Source: Rhynochetos jubatus (lineage: Eukaryota > Chordata > Aves > Eurypygiformes > Rhynochetidae). Taken from it: a DNA stretch of 64,000 nt. The translations under genes were made by a program, and so were the position numbers. The first letter of the stretch is position 1, and each line of letters starts with the position of its first letter. Below, in pieces: positions 39,526 through 51,667 of this stretch. Under the pieces are notes generated by a model. The model was not told where the DNA came from and did not search any database. It was given only the letters and a program-made list of their open reading frames with translations. The stretch covers positions 38,025,631-38,089,630 of the forward strand of contig CM050652.1 of the NCBI GenBank assembly GCA_027574665.1. The letters are read 5' to 3'.

Positions 39526-40910
39526 GTGAGCCTGGGGTGCTGCTGCCTGGCTTTCCCGTGAAAAATATTTTTTTCGCTTGCGCCTTTTCCGCTCTCCTGC
39601 TGGCGGCGGTGAAGGTGGTGTGTAAACAGGTTCTGGGCTTCCCTCGGACGTGTGTGTAAAACAAACTTGAAACGGACCGAGCCGCTTTCCCGAGCGCTGC
39701 ACCCGCAGCGGGGAACCGGGCTTCCCCTGCCCGCCGGGATGGCGGGTTGAAGCTTCGGTGTGAACCTGAGCCGGGGAGGGGGGGAACACACAGGTGCGGG
39801 CTGCGGGGGGCGGTGGGCTGGGGTGACAGGCTAGGGATGAGAGGGGGACACTGGAGCCGTGGGGAAGGGTGCGAGGGGCGGCATTTATGCTGTAGCTACT
39901 CTGTGTGTGTGCTCCTGACAGAAGCAAGGATTTGTTTGCAGGTCCCTCATAGCTTTAGCGTTTCTGTTTTAGGGTGTATTTTTTGTAAAGTTTCAGGTAA
40001 CTTTTTGTTTTGGAGGTTTTGTAATATGAGAAAATGGAAACATGCCTGTGTTAGATGTGGATCAGCATCTTTTGCTGTTCATCCACACCTTACACCGGCA
40101 TGTTTTCATTTCTGCCCTAAGTCTGTTTTATCAGTGAAACTTGTTGCCAACTTTGCACTGGTTTATCCCCGGGGGAAGATAAGAACTTTTTGCTTTTCCT
40201 TCCTATGTGTGTGTGTGTTACTTGAGTGTGTGAAGGAGACATTCCTGTGTGCTTGCACAGCAGTAACATCTGGTGCTGGTGACTGGCTGCTGGTCTTAAC
40301 TCTTCAGCTGGGGGAAGGGGGCTTAAGATGATCAAACCTGCTGTCGCATCAGTTAGTGGAAACGCTTATGTTTCTGGAAACTTGGATATGTTTCAGACTG
40401 TTAAGACTTGTAAAGACCTGCCAGAACAAAATAATTGTTTAGGTATACATTGCAAAGGCATCGTTGCTTGTACCTGGAAGAACTGGGGTGTGTGTGCTGG
40501 TGATGTACTTTGAGTTTTCTTATAGTGGCGTGTTATTAGAACACAACTCATAAGTTCCAGTTTTATTATCCTGAAGACTATGTATGTGTCCAATGCTGTC
40601 CCCAACTTCCACTGTTGTTAATGTTGAGAATTCAGCTGGTGTGTTAAGCTTCAAGGTGTTGACTGCTTCTGATTTTAGGAAGGGATTTGAATATTTGCTG
40701 TCATGAGCTGACTAACTCGACTTGCAAGTGTATTTTCGTTTCACTTTCAGGAAGCTGTTGATAGTGGTAAGAGTGTAGTAGTAGATAAACCTTGTCTACA
40801 CGTCTCTTCTAGAAACTTAATATTGCTGTCAAAATAGTCATTGTTATTGTAACGCACTTGTGTGTCAGTTCTACCAACAAATGAAAGCAGAAGCCCTTGG
40901 CTAAGAACTG

Positions 40911-40988
40911 AAAAAAAAACCAACCCAAAACCAAACTAACAACCCACCCCAAACAAGCAAACAAAATACCCCACCAAAAACCCAACCC
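40911..40988. repeat. A/C-only low-complexity tract
   Basis: A run of nine A is followed by about 70 bases made almost only of A and C (CCAACCCAAAACCAAAC-type), with one G and a few T. Similar A-run-then-CCAAACC tracts occur near 53642-53666 and 63421-63465 on the same strand. They may be diverged poly(A) tails or simple sequence. Confidence 0.8.
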
Positions 40989-41707
40989 TGGAATTTTATG
41001 AAAAGTTTGATTTATCTTTAAAAGAATCTAATTTTAGAGAATTGGTATTCAGTGGAAAAAAAAATAGGGCAGTTAATATGTCCTGAAGTTTGATCCTAAA
41101 ACTGGTCCCATAAGTGGCTGTTTGCACCTGAGAAGTCTTGTCTGTACCTCAGTCGCTTCCTATGAAAGTTGTGTGTGCCTGCAGTGGAATGGTAGCTCTC
41201 AGAAAATATTTCTACTGTATTTGCTATACTTCTAAGTGTATTTCTGTCTAAAAAGAGATTAGCACCAAAGTTAGAAAGTGTTGCATTTTTATCCTCTTCT
41301 GCAAGTTTTAAAAAAAATTACTTATTTTTGTGTTGGTACAAGCATCTGGCTGTTGTGTAGCTGTAACCTCTTTATAGCTTTAAAGCAGTTTGGTATCATA
41401 ACTTTGTTTATTCAAAAATATCTTGTGCCCACTTCTTGTTATTGACTTAAGAAGTGAATAGAACTTTAAAAATACGTCATCGTTGAATCAAAATAGAGGT
41501 TTCTTGCACCTGGAAACTTAAGAGAAACGTTGCATTAGTTCTTTAGTGACAAGGTAGTATAGAAAGTGTGCCTAAGCTTCCAAGTACAGAATTTTGTTCT
41601 AAAGTATGGAAATCTTTGTATTTAACTTTTCTTAATGACGCTGCCCCTTAAAGCTGTAATGTGCTTAAATACAGATTTTTTTTAAAAGGCACCTTAAATG
41701 TGTTCTT

Positions 41708-41721
41708 TATATATATATATA
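41708..41721. repeat. TA dinucleotide microsatellite
   Basis: Seven TA units followed by CACA. A short ordinary microsatellite in the intron. Confidence 0.85.
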
Positions 41722-43344
41722 CACATTTTGAATTCTTGGCAAAATACTTGCTGTATTTGTTGTGTGTTTCTAAATCTTAGCTTAGTTAGAAAGCCCTGTG
41801 CCAGTTTATAGAGAAGTACAGAACCACAGTAAGGGAAAACAGTATTTTTTTGCCACAGATTTAAATGATTGCTAAGTGATACAATAATTCTCATTTTTAA
41901 AATTATTTTTAGTGCAGTGTATACATGAATTACAGTGCTTGTCATAAGCCAAGAAGTTCAAGTTAGGTTAACTTTGCTTCATCTGGGCTTTCTGAGGTAT
42001 AAATAAACAAAAATTTGTATGTAAAGATTCTTCTACACAACACAGATCTACTAGTATTTTTTCTTGAAATTTATCCTGCTGTCTCCAGTACCCTATACTG
42101 AGCAGTTCAAAACAGCCTGTTTTCAGTTGTGTTTCCTGGATAGGGTTGGCCTTTTTTTTTTTCCTTTATTTCCAAATGTGCTTTAGCACATACGTTCTGT
42201 GTTTGTGTTGCACTGGTCTCCTGACCCAGGTTCCTGTAAAAACATATGAACAGCTGAAAGTTTGTGGCGAGTCCCATTGACTTAAAAGCACCTACTTGCA
42301 CGTTGACAGTTAACTTAGTGTGTGAGTTTTCAGGGTGGATGCTGTAAGTTGACAGCTAACTATGCTTTTCTTGAGCCTTATAACAGCGTAGGAAGAATTG
42401 TGTCAAATGAAATTACTGCACAGTAGGATGTTTAAAATTGTTCTCATGGAATTATTTTGGTTTTAGAGAAAGGGTGTGTGTACCAACCATGGTCTGTGCT
42501 GATCAGTATGAGATTTTTGCATAGGTTTTAAAATCTTTTTTTGTGTCTGTATCAGAACAACAACAACAAAGTTCAGATTGCTTTTAATTTATATTTTATC
42601 TTTTATTTATAATACTGTGCTGAAAATTGAATGTGTATTGTGTACTAGCTCAATGACTGTTTGTGCAATGGGCCCCAAACCAAGGTGTAAATGATCCTTG
42701 CTCAGAGGGGTTACTGAGCCCCTTCCCCCCCGGTTTGTCTTGATATACTGTTGGCTATCAGTAGCATCACAGCGTTCATTATTTTTTCCCCTTGACTTGC
42801 TTGCTCTGCCATCTGACTGCGCTTTACACTGCTAATATTTCACAACTCTACGTTTCCTAGGAGGATTCCTTTCAGATCATGGTGGTCAGTTAAAACTTGG
42901 TTATAATCGAGACTTTTTTCAGGCATATCCTTCTCTTGTTGAGTTGCAGTGCAGGAGTTGTTGATCAGAAATTCATTAGTAAGTAAACCATTGTTTCCTC
43001 CTGTTTTCCTTTTGATTTGGGATAATTGAGGGGGGCAGGGGTCTTCTTAAGCATCATCCTGTACCCGATGTTGCTTGGGATTATTTTGGTTACAAGGAGT
43101 AGTATAATGAGCTTCTGAAACATTTTCAAAGTTCTGCCTTCAGTTGTGTTATGCGTTTGAGATCAATGATGGTTGAATATAGTTGACTGAGATGAAGTTA
43201 TTTGTAAAAAGGTGTAGTATATTTAAAATGAAAACTAGTAGAAAATGCTGGTGTATTTGTGTGGAGTAAAATGGAAACTCCTACTTTGTATTACTGTCAT
43301 CGAGCAGACAGTAATCCAATGGATTGGGCATGAGCATCAGAGTT

Positions 43345-43480
43345 GGAGCATGCTTTCTGTCTTCCCGAGTTACCTGCTGAAGTGATGGGTGACTCTGGGT
43401 AAGTCATATAACCAAGTTCTAGTCTGTAGGAAGAGGATAATGCTTCCCTGTGTTTTACTTGCATGGTTCAAGGCTTCTGT
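43345..43480 (+). repeat. Probable MIR-like ancient SINE
   Basis: The order of phrases GGTGACTCTGGGTAAGTCAT (43388-43407), AACC, TCTGTAGGAAGAGGATAATG (about 43423-43442) and CTTGCATGGTTCAAGG follows the MIR consensus as I remember it: 'gtgaccttgggcaagtca... aacc... tctgtaaaatggggataataatg... catagggttgtgagg'. The order and spacing of three phrases make this stronger than the 30.3-kb candidate. It lies in sense orientation within the presumed intron. No alignment was possible. Confidence 0.5.
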
Positions 43481-46212
43481 GGAACTAGATGCCACTAGCA
43501 GTTAACATATATAGCTAGAGAAAGGTATATGTGCTAAAAACACCAAAATGGTCCCATACCATGTTCAGTAGGTGGCAGTTGTATTGTTTGTCCTTACGCG
43601 TTTCAGAATTGTATGTCCACGGCATCTTCGTGACAGTCTAAATATGTGTGTAATTGAAAATACAATGGCAAGGAGTTTCCAGGCACCAAAAAGAAGCAGT
43701 ATGGCTAATTACATTAAAACAACCACCAACTATTTTAAATTATAAACTCTTAATGTTTAGATTTCTAGGCAACTTCTTGGCAAACAAGTTTTTCTAAGGC
43801 TGCTGTTGTAACACAGGGAACGATAATGTAATATCATGTATTATCTTTTCTGTCCAAGGACTGTAGGAAGATGCCTGTCTTAGTGCAAAAAAATTCACTA
43901 ATGCTTGTGTCCGTGGACTGCGTGCTTGTCTGTATGACTGTGTGCATTTTTTTATTCAAACTTCACTGGAATAGTATTTTTTCCCCTTCCAGCCTACTAG
44001 GTCTGTCTATCTGCAACAATGCAAGGTTTATTCTTTCTTACTATTTTTAATGATTTTTTTGTTATAATTGGGAAAACTGTTCTTGCAAAGGAAACGTTGC
44101 CAGAGAATTATAATGATGGAAAAAAAGCTCTGCCAGCCTTTTTTCTATTGCTCTGCTGTGTTGGGGACTTGTTCAGGTATATGCTTGGAGTCTTTCACCA
44201 TTCAGTAGTAATGCAGTTTGTGAAAAAGTACTCGTTGTATATAAATACATATATATTTTTTTTTTAAGTGTAAAGCAGGAAAATAACTGTGAAGCTATAT
44301 AATGATTAAGTAGGCTAAGAACATGGGTAGAAGAAGGTCTACTCTCTTGAGAGTTTATACCATGCTTTGAGGTGTGGAGAATTGGAAATGTGGAAGGTTT
44401 TCAAAAAGAAATCAGCACTATGCAGTGTCTACTTTTGAAAGACTGAAGAGGTGACCAACAATTCTGAACATCAAAAATACCTCAGAATATTGTGTCCACC
44501 TGTAAAACTGCAGTAAAAAAAAATTATTTTAGATATTTGATTAATTTGTTGCGGTGTCAGTATTGTTCTTGATACTTTGCTGTGTGGTGTACGTTTTTCA
44601 ACAAGTCAAAAGCATGATCATAAAGGAGAAGGGTACCTTACGTTGAAATCTTAATTTGTTGGCTTGTTTATTGGGTGTGGACGTACACTTCTAGTAAGTT
44701 GATTCTTTAAGTTCAGATTGATTAAGAGCAGCGTTATATGCGAGAATAAGTTGGTATTTCATTTTGTGGTGGAAGTTGAGGTAAATTCAGGTTCTTGTGC
44801 TATTGTGATAGGGAGTTAGGTAGGTTGTTCTGCTTTTGTTTTTAGGAGACTTTCTGGCGCTTGCAGGATGGTATGTTTTGGGCAATAAATACCTGATTTG
44901 TTTTCCCCCTAATTTATTGAAGATTAGTTGTATAAGAACATGTCTGTTGTGGCACATCTATGATGAAACAGGAAATACTCAAATTTCTTGGAAGGATAAA
45001 ATATAGTTTTCAAGAGATTGGTGCTCTTCTGAGCTTTCTTTCTCGCATAGGTGTGTACTGTGACTTCCAGCAATATGTGCTTGATGGCAAGTAGTATTCT
45101 CATAACAGTTTAATTAGGAATTTGCAAACTGTTGATATTAGCTATGATCCTAATCTTTTATTTGTCTCCGAAAGAGACAAAACTTTAGTTTATGACTTTT
45201 TTTTTTCCTTAAAAACATCTGGCAGGTCTCTTGGGGTCCTAACCATAGATTCAATTTCAGGCCTCCCTTTCTTAAATACACTACTACACTGAATTAGTTT
45301 TTATAGCAACAGCTCAACAAGTCTTGATTAAGGAGTAACTCGCTGAGAGCAGACATTTTTAACGGCAGCGCGTGTGTATTCCAGCGTACAACTGCTGGGC
45401 TTTTCTGTACCAGTGAATACCTGTATCTGCAGAGTCCAGTTTTTAAAACGAAAATGTTTTGAGAGATGTATTTTGAAACTCAGTAGATTAAGTGTAGTCA
45501 ACAGGCCACACAGTTAATGTACTTAGCAAAAGGCCTGAAGAGAAATAATGTAGGCTGCAAATGAATAAACAGTGGTAGTAAAGTCTGTTGATAGTAGGAT
45601 TGTTTTATGTCTGTACCTGAAAGAAATAGGGCAAGCTGTATTGATGAATTCAGGCTGGGTTGTTTTGAAGAGCAGTGTGATGCATGACGATGAAGGTAAC
45701 GTTTTTAAAAACGCGGTAAAAATGAGAGGAACAGTGAAAATCAGAGATGGTGAGCAAAGAGCAAAGTTTAATTTAGGCAAATGGCGTTCTGGGTTGGTTC
45801 TGCAGTATCAGGTACTTTTTAAAGAAGGCAAACACTTATGGAGCTTTGATTCAGTTTTTTTCAGGAGGTGTAATTTGTGGGATTATTTGGTTTTTCTGTC
45901 CCTCCCCTCAGTGAGCATATGTATATATACTTGACATATTTTACATTTTTATGTATGTGTAGCTTAACTCAAAAGTTAAGCATTTAACTGAACAAATATA
46001 TATGGCAACTTAGAACTAATCAGAAAGAGAAATTAAGACTCAAATGGTAGTCATACAGACCTCACAAAATTGTGTGTATGTAGAGGAAGGATGTCCAAAT
46101 TAGTGCACCCTCTTGGAAAAGAGATGGTCTGACCTAATCTGGTATGTATTCTGTAGGATGGCAGCTGGTCAGGCAGCCTGTGAGGACATGCAGGCTTCCA
46201 GGGTGTCTGCAC

Positions 46213-46254
46213 CACAACTCTCTTTTCTCTGGAGCAAGGGGAGAGAGAGTTGTG
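46213..46254. repeat. Inverted repeat with 11-bp perfect arms
   Basis: CACAACTCTCT (46213-46223) is exactly complementary to AGAGAGTTGTG (46244-46254), separated by 20 bases. Transcribed in the intron it could form a hairpin of about 42 nt, shorter than a typical microRNA precursor. It sits in locally CT/GA-rich sequence, where such pairing is more likely by chance. Confidence 0.7.
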
Positions 46255-49192
46255 AAAAGACGTAGGAAAGAGGCAAGTTGAGGGTTATCATGGTGTGGAA
46301 GAAGCATTAAGGAACAAATCTGAACTAAGAAACTTGTTTTTATTAGTTCTGCTGCTCATGGAATAGAATATGTCTGTATTTATGATTAGTAGTGGGGGGG
46401 TGGTTGTATTTTTTTAAGGAATCCAAGTTAACGGTCTTCGTCTCAGGTGTTTCAGTATTTTTTGGGATTGGCTGGAGAGAACTCTAGTCTGAATAGAATC
46501 TACTAGTGCTCCAAGTGAACAGTTGTTCTTTGTGCACATTGATGTAACTGTCAATAGCTCTGCAACAGATTCCAGTGCAGTACTTATTTTTAGAAGCACA
46601 TTACAAAATTAAGTGCATAGTCTTATGTAATGCTTCTTGTATTGTTAGCACCTAGAGGCTTCATTCCCACTGGTATGAAGCAGAACACATCCTACGTAAT
46701 TTTTGATTGTGGGTATTTACATCTGAAGTATTTGCCCTGTCAGTGTCTGTGGCCAAACAGTAACTTTGCTTGTGTTTCAGGAATATCAAATATCTTGTTT
46801 GCACTCTTAGGTATGTTACTCCTCTGCATTTGCAGAGTTTTACAATATTATTTTGGCATATCTAAGCAAAACAACAGTTAGAAAGTGCTGTATAATACAG
46901 TAGACGTTTGTTTCTGTAATTTAAAGAAGCCCAGTAGATGCCTGCTCACAGCTATGTGCACTTCATCTGTTGCGCTTTCTCAGAGACCTCTCATAATCTG
47001 GCTCTGCACTCTTAACTGTAGTAGTTCTAAACGTCTGCGGATGTTCCAGACATGAAAAGGTTACATTAATCATATTAATGCAACTTTGAGGGCAAGCTTG
47101 AAATATGCTTGAAAAGAAACCTTTTTTTTTTTTTAGTATTTTAAGTGACATTTATGATCAAATTATACTATTCTCTTAGCAGTTGTACACCTCGTGCTGT
47201 AGTCTTTGCAATGTTATGATGTCTTTAATGTGACTTTTCTCATGCTTTTTGAATTCAGGCTGCCAATAACATGTTAAATGATAGAATGCATCATGTCTTG
47301 TTGATAGGATGACACCTGTGCAGAAGTAACTTGTCATATGTAAATAATTTAAAAGCAGAAATTTCATTTATCAAGAATTATAGTTTTATTAGTGAGTAAC
47401 TTGGTTCTCATTTTTCACCACTTCTTGAAATAGATGCTATATTGTTAAGAGCACAACTGAAATTTGAGAGTAAAGGATTCAAAATTGAGAGTCTCAAAAT
47501 CCAAGGCCTAATCAGAGACATCCATTGTTTGTTCTATTACTGTCCTGGTAAAAGTTAATTTCTTGTCGTGTTGTTTACTGACATCCCAAGTGCTTCACTT
47601 TGCAAGGCCCTTCTGTTTCCCTGAGGGATCCTGTAGCTCAGTGAAGAGTGAATTCAAAGGGATCTAAGGTCTGAAGGAATAGGTACTTGTAAAACTAAAC
47701 AAACAAGTAGCCTTTTCATTAGGCTTTAAGAATAAATGAGATTTTGTAGATGCTTTTAATGATAGTTTTATCTGAACAGTTCAAATTTAAATAATTTCCT
47801 ATCAGTGTCTAGGTCAGGTATTCCGAACTTTGGGGCCGGGGAAGTACTGTTGGCCCTGACTTAGTTGTCAGCTGTGGAGATCATCCTGAAAAGACTGGAA
47901 AATTTATAGCCCTTGGCATTTAAGACACCAGTAGTCCATGTTTCAGTATGAGGGTTACTCTTGGCAGAGTGTGGGTTATCTCTGTCCTTCCTGAGGCCAA
48001 ACAGCTTATATGCATCTTCAGATAGGTATATATATGCCATTTCTACATGGATGAATTTTGTTACTAGGTTGGGCTCGGGTTGTTCAGTGGGAGAGTGGGC
48101 AATGACAGTAGGTGACAGCCTGTTGTAAAGCCTGTCATCCCGCAGCTTCTCCCGTTGTCTGTGGGTCTTAAGAAACCCTCTGACCCAGCTTGTGTAATGT
48201 CAAGAGGAAGGACGACAAAGCACTGCACTAGTCTCCCTTATCCTGGTGATGGGGAGACAATCCCTCCTTTTCTTGGGGAACTGATGAGCATGCCTGTGAG
48301 GTGAAGAGCAGGGTGTCCAACATGAAATTTTTGTTACTCAGCTTTGCCTTGTGGATAGCAACATTTTGTGTTTTTTCTCAGTCCTGGACTCTTTGGAGAG
48401 CTCTGGGACACAACTAGAGCACTGTGGCTCTGAGTGAAGGACAGACGCTGGTCTGCTGGCAACGAGGGGACCCTGAGTGCCATGTTCTCTGTGTAGAAAG
48501 CCTGGGACTGTGCCCTAGCCATGGTGGAGGAGGTGAGGCAAGGCAAGCAGCAGGAGGGCAAGGCCTGGGAAAGCATCCTAGAGAGGAAAATCTGTGATAA
48601 TGGGTTGGCTCAGGCCTAGGCAGTCAGTTAGTACTGGGTGTGTAGAGGAGAAATACAATGTTTTTATAGTCAATACCTTCCTCTGTTCTGTTTGCTATTG
48701 TTTCCTCTTTTTCTAGAGTAGTAATCCAAGGAGCCAAATGCAAGAAATACACATCGGTTGTGTATTTCAGCATTTATGTGCCCAGTAATTTTTTGAGTGT
48801 ATTCCAGAGTTTCCTCCCCACAGCTGTCTGTTGTCTGTCTGTCCGCTGGTAAGAGAAGACTGCTGTTGTCCAGGAGGCTCTGGTGCCTGTTGGGGTTTTA
48901 TCAATGAGTTGTCTTGGCCTGGCTTGAGCAGGCCTATGTCAGGAGACTGTTTTAGCGCTATGTTCATGGGGGGGTTGTTAGGAGAGGGGAGTTTTGTGAA
49001 AAGTATTACCTGTTTATCTTTGTGTAAAGAGCCAGCACGTGCTTTTTACTTTAAAAGCTTAATTGTCCTGTTAATATAATTTAATTTTGTGAAGTTAGCA
49101 TGTTTATCCTACACTCATATAATGTGCTATGTAAGAAAAGTTTTAACTTTTTGTGGAAGATGTAACCTTCCCTCTCTAAGTAAAACATTGAC

Positions 49193-49231
49193 ATTTGATA
49201 TCGGTTTTATTATTTTATTATTTGATATCGG
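49193..49231. repeat. 27-base-period direct repeat
   Basis: ATTTGATATCGG occurs at 49193-49204 and identically at 49220-49231, separated by a TTTTATTATTTTATT spacer. It includes a rare CpG in both copies. It is probably a local duplication or chance; no factor site that I recognise matches it. Confidence 0.8.
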
Positions 49232-51631
49232 ACAGGTTTTTGACTTACAACGTACAGAATGAATGGATAGTCTTCTCACTGACTAATGCAGGGTCAGAAT
49301 GAGCTGACATCCCTCTAATGTTGCCCTTGCCATGACACTCTCTAAAACTGTGTGGGTATGTTTTGATCCTTCTGAGTTATGGATATTTTGGTTGTGAACA
49401 TATTTTCTGTGAAAACTCTTAGTCACTGATAATTGTAGTGACACTTTAAAATATCTGTTGCTGTTTTTACTGGAAGGGGAAAAAAGCATATAAAACCACA
49501 AGAGAATGACAGATTTCGCTTGGGAGGTAAGCTTCTGAAACTGTTATGCATGAAGAGCATTTAAAATAATCCAGTCGTCAGTGTTAAACTCTAATATTGA
49601 AACAGAAAAAGAAGTGGTCTTGCGTGATCAGTTGCCTTTATGCTTTGTAGTGTCAAACCCAGAAGGCATACCAAGTTTTGCCTTGGGTAACAAAAGAAAA
49701 TTCCGTTTGTATTGTCCTTCTTCTCTCTGAATGCAGCTACCATGGTTCTGCCCACATTATCCTTTTTTATTTTCTGTTTTTTTTCTCCTTCCCTCTCTGA
49801 AAAACCACTCAGTATTTTTCTCTTGGAGGTGACAGTCCAGCAGTGTCAGGGTAAGGGGGTTATCTTGTAACCAGAAGGACAGCTGCTGATAGAGCGGGTT
49901 TGGTTTGGGTTCCACAGCCAGGTCTTGTTCACTGGAAACCTCACTGGGTCCTACTCCTGTCAGCAGGCTGACCTCTGTGGACACTGGAAAACTGGAAAAA
50001 CAAAATTATCAAAAAATCAGAATTACAAATGGCTGGATTACTAATGGAAGGTAAGAACATGATGCCTAGTGGTACCTTGTACTTCCATTACAAGGGGCTA
50101 CTTTAAATTTGTGGTTGGTGTTATGAAGTGATAGTGATAAAAATCTTTGCAACACTGCTGAGGTGGTCATATCCCTCACATTAATTTTATGATGTTTCCT
50201 TTATTTTTTTTGTAATATCAAATATTACTTGAAATTTTAGCTATCAAAAATTTAGTATTTTTTTACTCAACACGAGAAGCTTTGAATTGCGTTACTATAT
50301 AAATGTAGAGAGAAGCAGCTATGTGCCGTCAAGTGGTGAAGGTGTTCCCAGTGTTAGTATAGGCACATGATGCTGTGAACTTAATTTTTAACTGAAGACA
50401 CAGTTTTAGATAAATGTAGAATGCTTTTAGCCTTTTTTTTTGTCTCCTGCGCTCCCAGAATGACTCCTTTATCTACCTTATGTATTCCTACCATTTGGTT
50501 TTTTGTCCCTTCACCTTCTCTTTCATCTATTCTTCTCACTCTGTTTCTTTGCTTCCCCAGCAATTTAAGATTGAACAGAAAAGTTTTGGGTTACCTCATT
50601 GTTCTTCCTGATGCTTAGTCTTTGTATTGCCATGTCATAAACTTGCCTTGTTTTCAGTTCATAAACCGAGAGGGATGTAGGGCACGGTTTATATGAGCAT
50701 GTGAAGTTCTGTTACAAATGAACCCCTCCCTCAGTCAGTACATAAACCCCTGCCTTTATGAATGTTAAAATCGCAAACAAAGCAATCTGAAATTAAGAAA
50801 TGCTGGAATGAAGGTTTTCTTTCCTATCTTAAGTCAAGTTCCATCTGCGTATCACTATTACATAGTTTTCTGATCAAATGCTGTTTTTCCCAGAGGACTC
50901 TGACCTCATTTGCTAGACAGGATGTATGGTGTTTGCTCACTGAGGTTTTTCTTTTTTAATCTCATTGTTCAGATCATGGTATGCAAAATTGTAAGTAAAT
51001 TCTGGATTTATGTGTTCTCCCCAGTTACTTCATTACAGTTTCATGGAAGTGCTTTATAATGTGTTTTTGAACGTTATATTTGTTGTCTCGCTGAGGTGAC
51101 AGCCGTGCATTACAAAGAGAAACTGAGGCATTGGCTTAATGTTTCATAACAGAAATACCTTTCACTTAACTTGCAGCTGTGAATGGTTAATGCTTTTGCA
51201 TAGACTTTTGAAATACTTCAAGCAGAGGCACTTGTAAAAATTTTTGTGTGGCTCCCTCAGCATTATTAAAATAAAATAATGAATACAAACGTTAAGAGAC
51301 AGGCATAAAATCAGCTTATGTATGTGACATTTAAATATCCTAGCTAGACACATTGTTTCGTTTCTATAGTCTCTGCCTCATTAATTTGAAGAGGATAGAG
51401 GTACATCATGACAGTGGTCCCTGGTCCATTGATTGTACACCAAAAGGATGAGGAAACCCAGAAATGGTGGATATGACTCCAGGATCTGAAGCTCCTCATG
51501 CTGTAGTGGCTGAGTCTTTGGGACTCTGCTTTTGCATCAGCATCTTACACATCTGTCGCTTTCTCTTTGCAGTTTCTTTTTCTGTTCCTGTTCTGAACTC
51601 TAATTCCTCTTCTGGTTTCCTCCTCCCCCAT

Positions 51632-51667
51632 GTCCTAGCTACGCTCCTGGTGGAGCGTAGCTAGGAC
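51632..51667. repeat. Perfect 16-bp inverted repeat with 4-base loop
   Basis: The left arm GTCCTAGCTACGCTCC (51632-51647) and right arm GGAGCGTAGCTAGGAC (51652-51667) are exact reverse complements, separated only by TGGT. DNA could extrude a cruciform and the intronic RNA would form a very stable 16-bp hairpin. It is too short for a canonical microRNA precursor unless flanking pairing exists, and the flanks (T at 51631 against C at 51668) do not continue the stem. A perfect stem of this length, with a CpG in each arm, looks recent. One explanation is an intrastrand template switch during replication that copied one arm into its inverted form. Confidence 0.95.

Larger units (their letters stand above)
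38090..39550 (+). promoter_or_regulatory. CpG island promoter of a + strand gene
   Basis: About 1.4 kb of very GC-rich, CpG-dense sequence stands abruptly against AT-rich flanks. It is full of CCGCC, GGCCGG and CCCCGCC segments, including GC-box-like CCCCGCC near 38890. It has no TATA box that I can see, as is usual for CpG-island promoters of widely expressed or developmental genes. The left part is richer in C and the part beyond about 39.5 kb is richer in G. That flip fits a promoter firing rightward, and possibly leftward too. Long ORFs on both strands (up to 364 codons) are alanine/arginine/proline/glycine-rich products of high GC and should not be taken as proteins. Confidence 0.9.

Noticed and set aside
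38833..39927. 364-codon minus-strand ORF, and other long ORFs on both strands across 38.1-39.9 kb
   Set aside because: They lie in CpG-island DNA where stop codons are rare. Translations are Ala/Arg/Pro/Gly-rich low complexity, they overlap on both strands, and they match no family I know.
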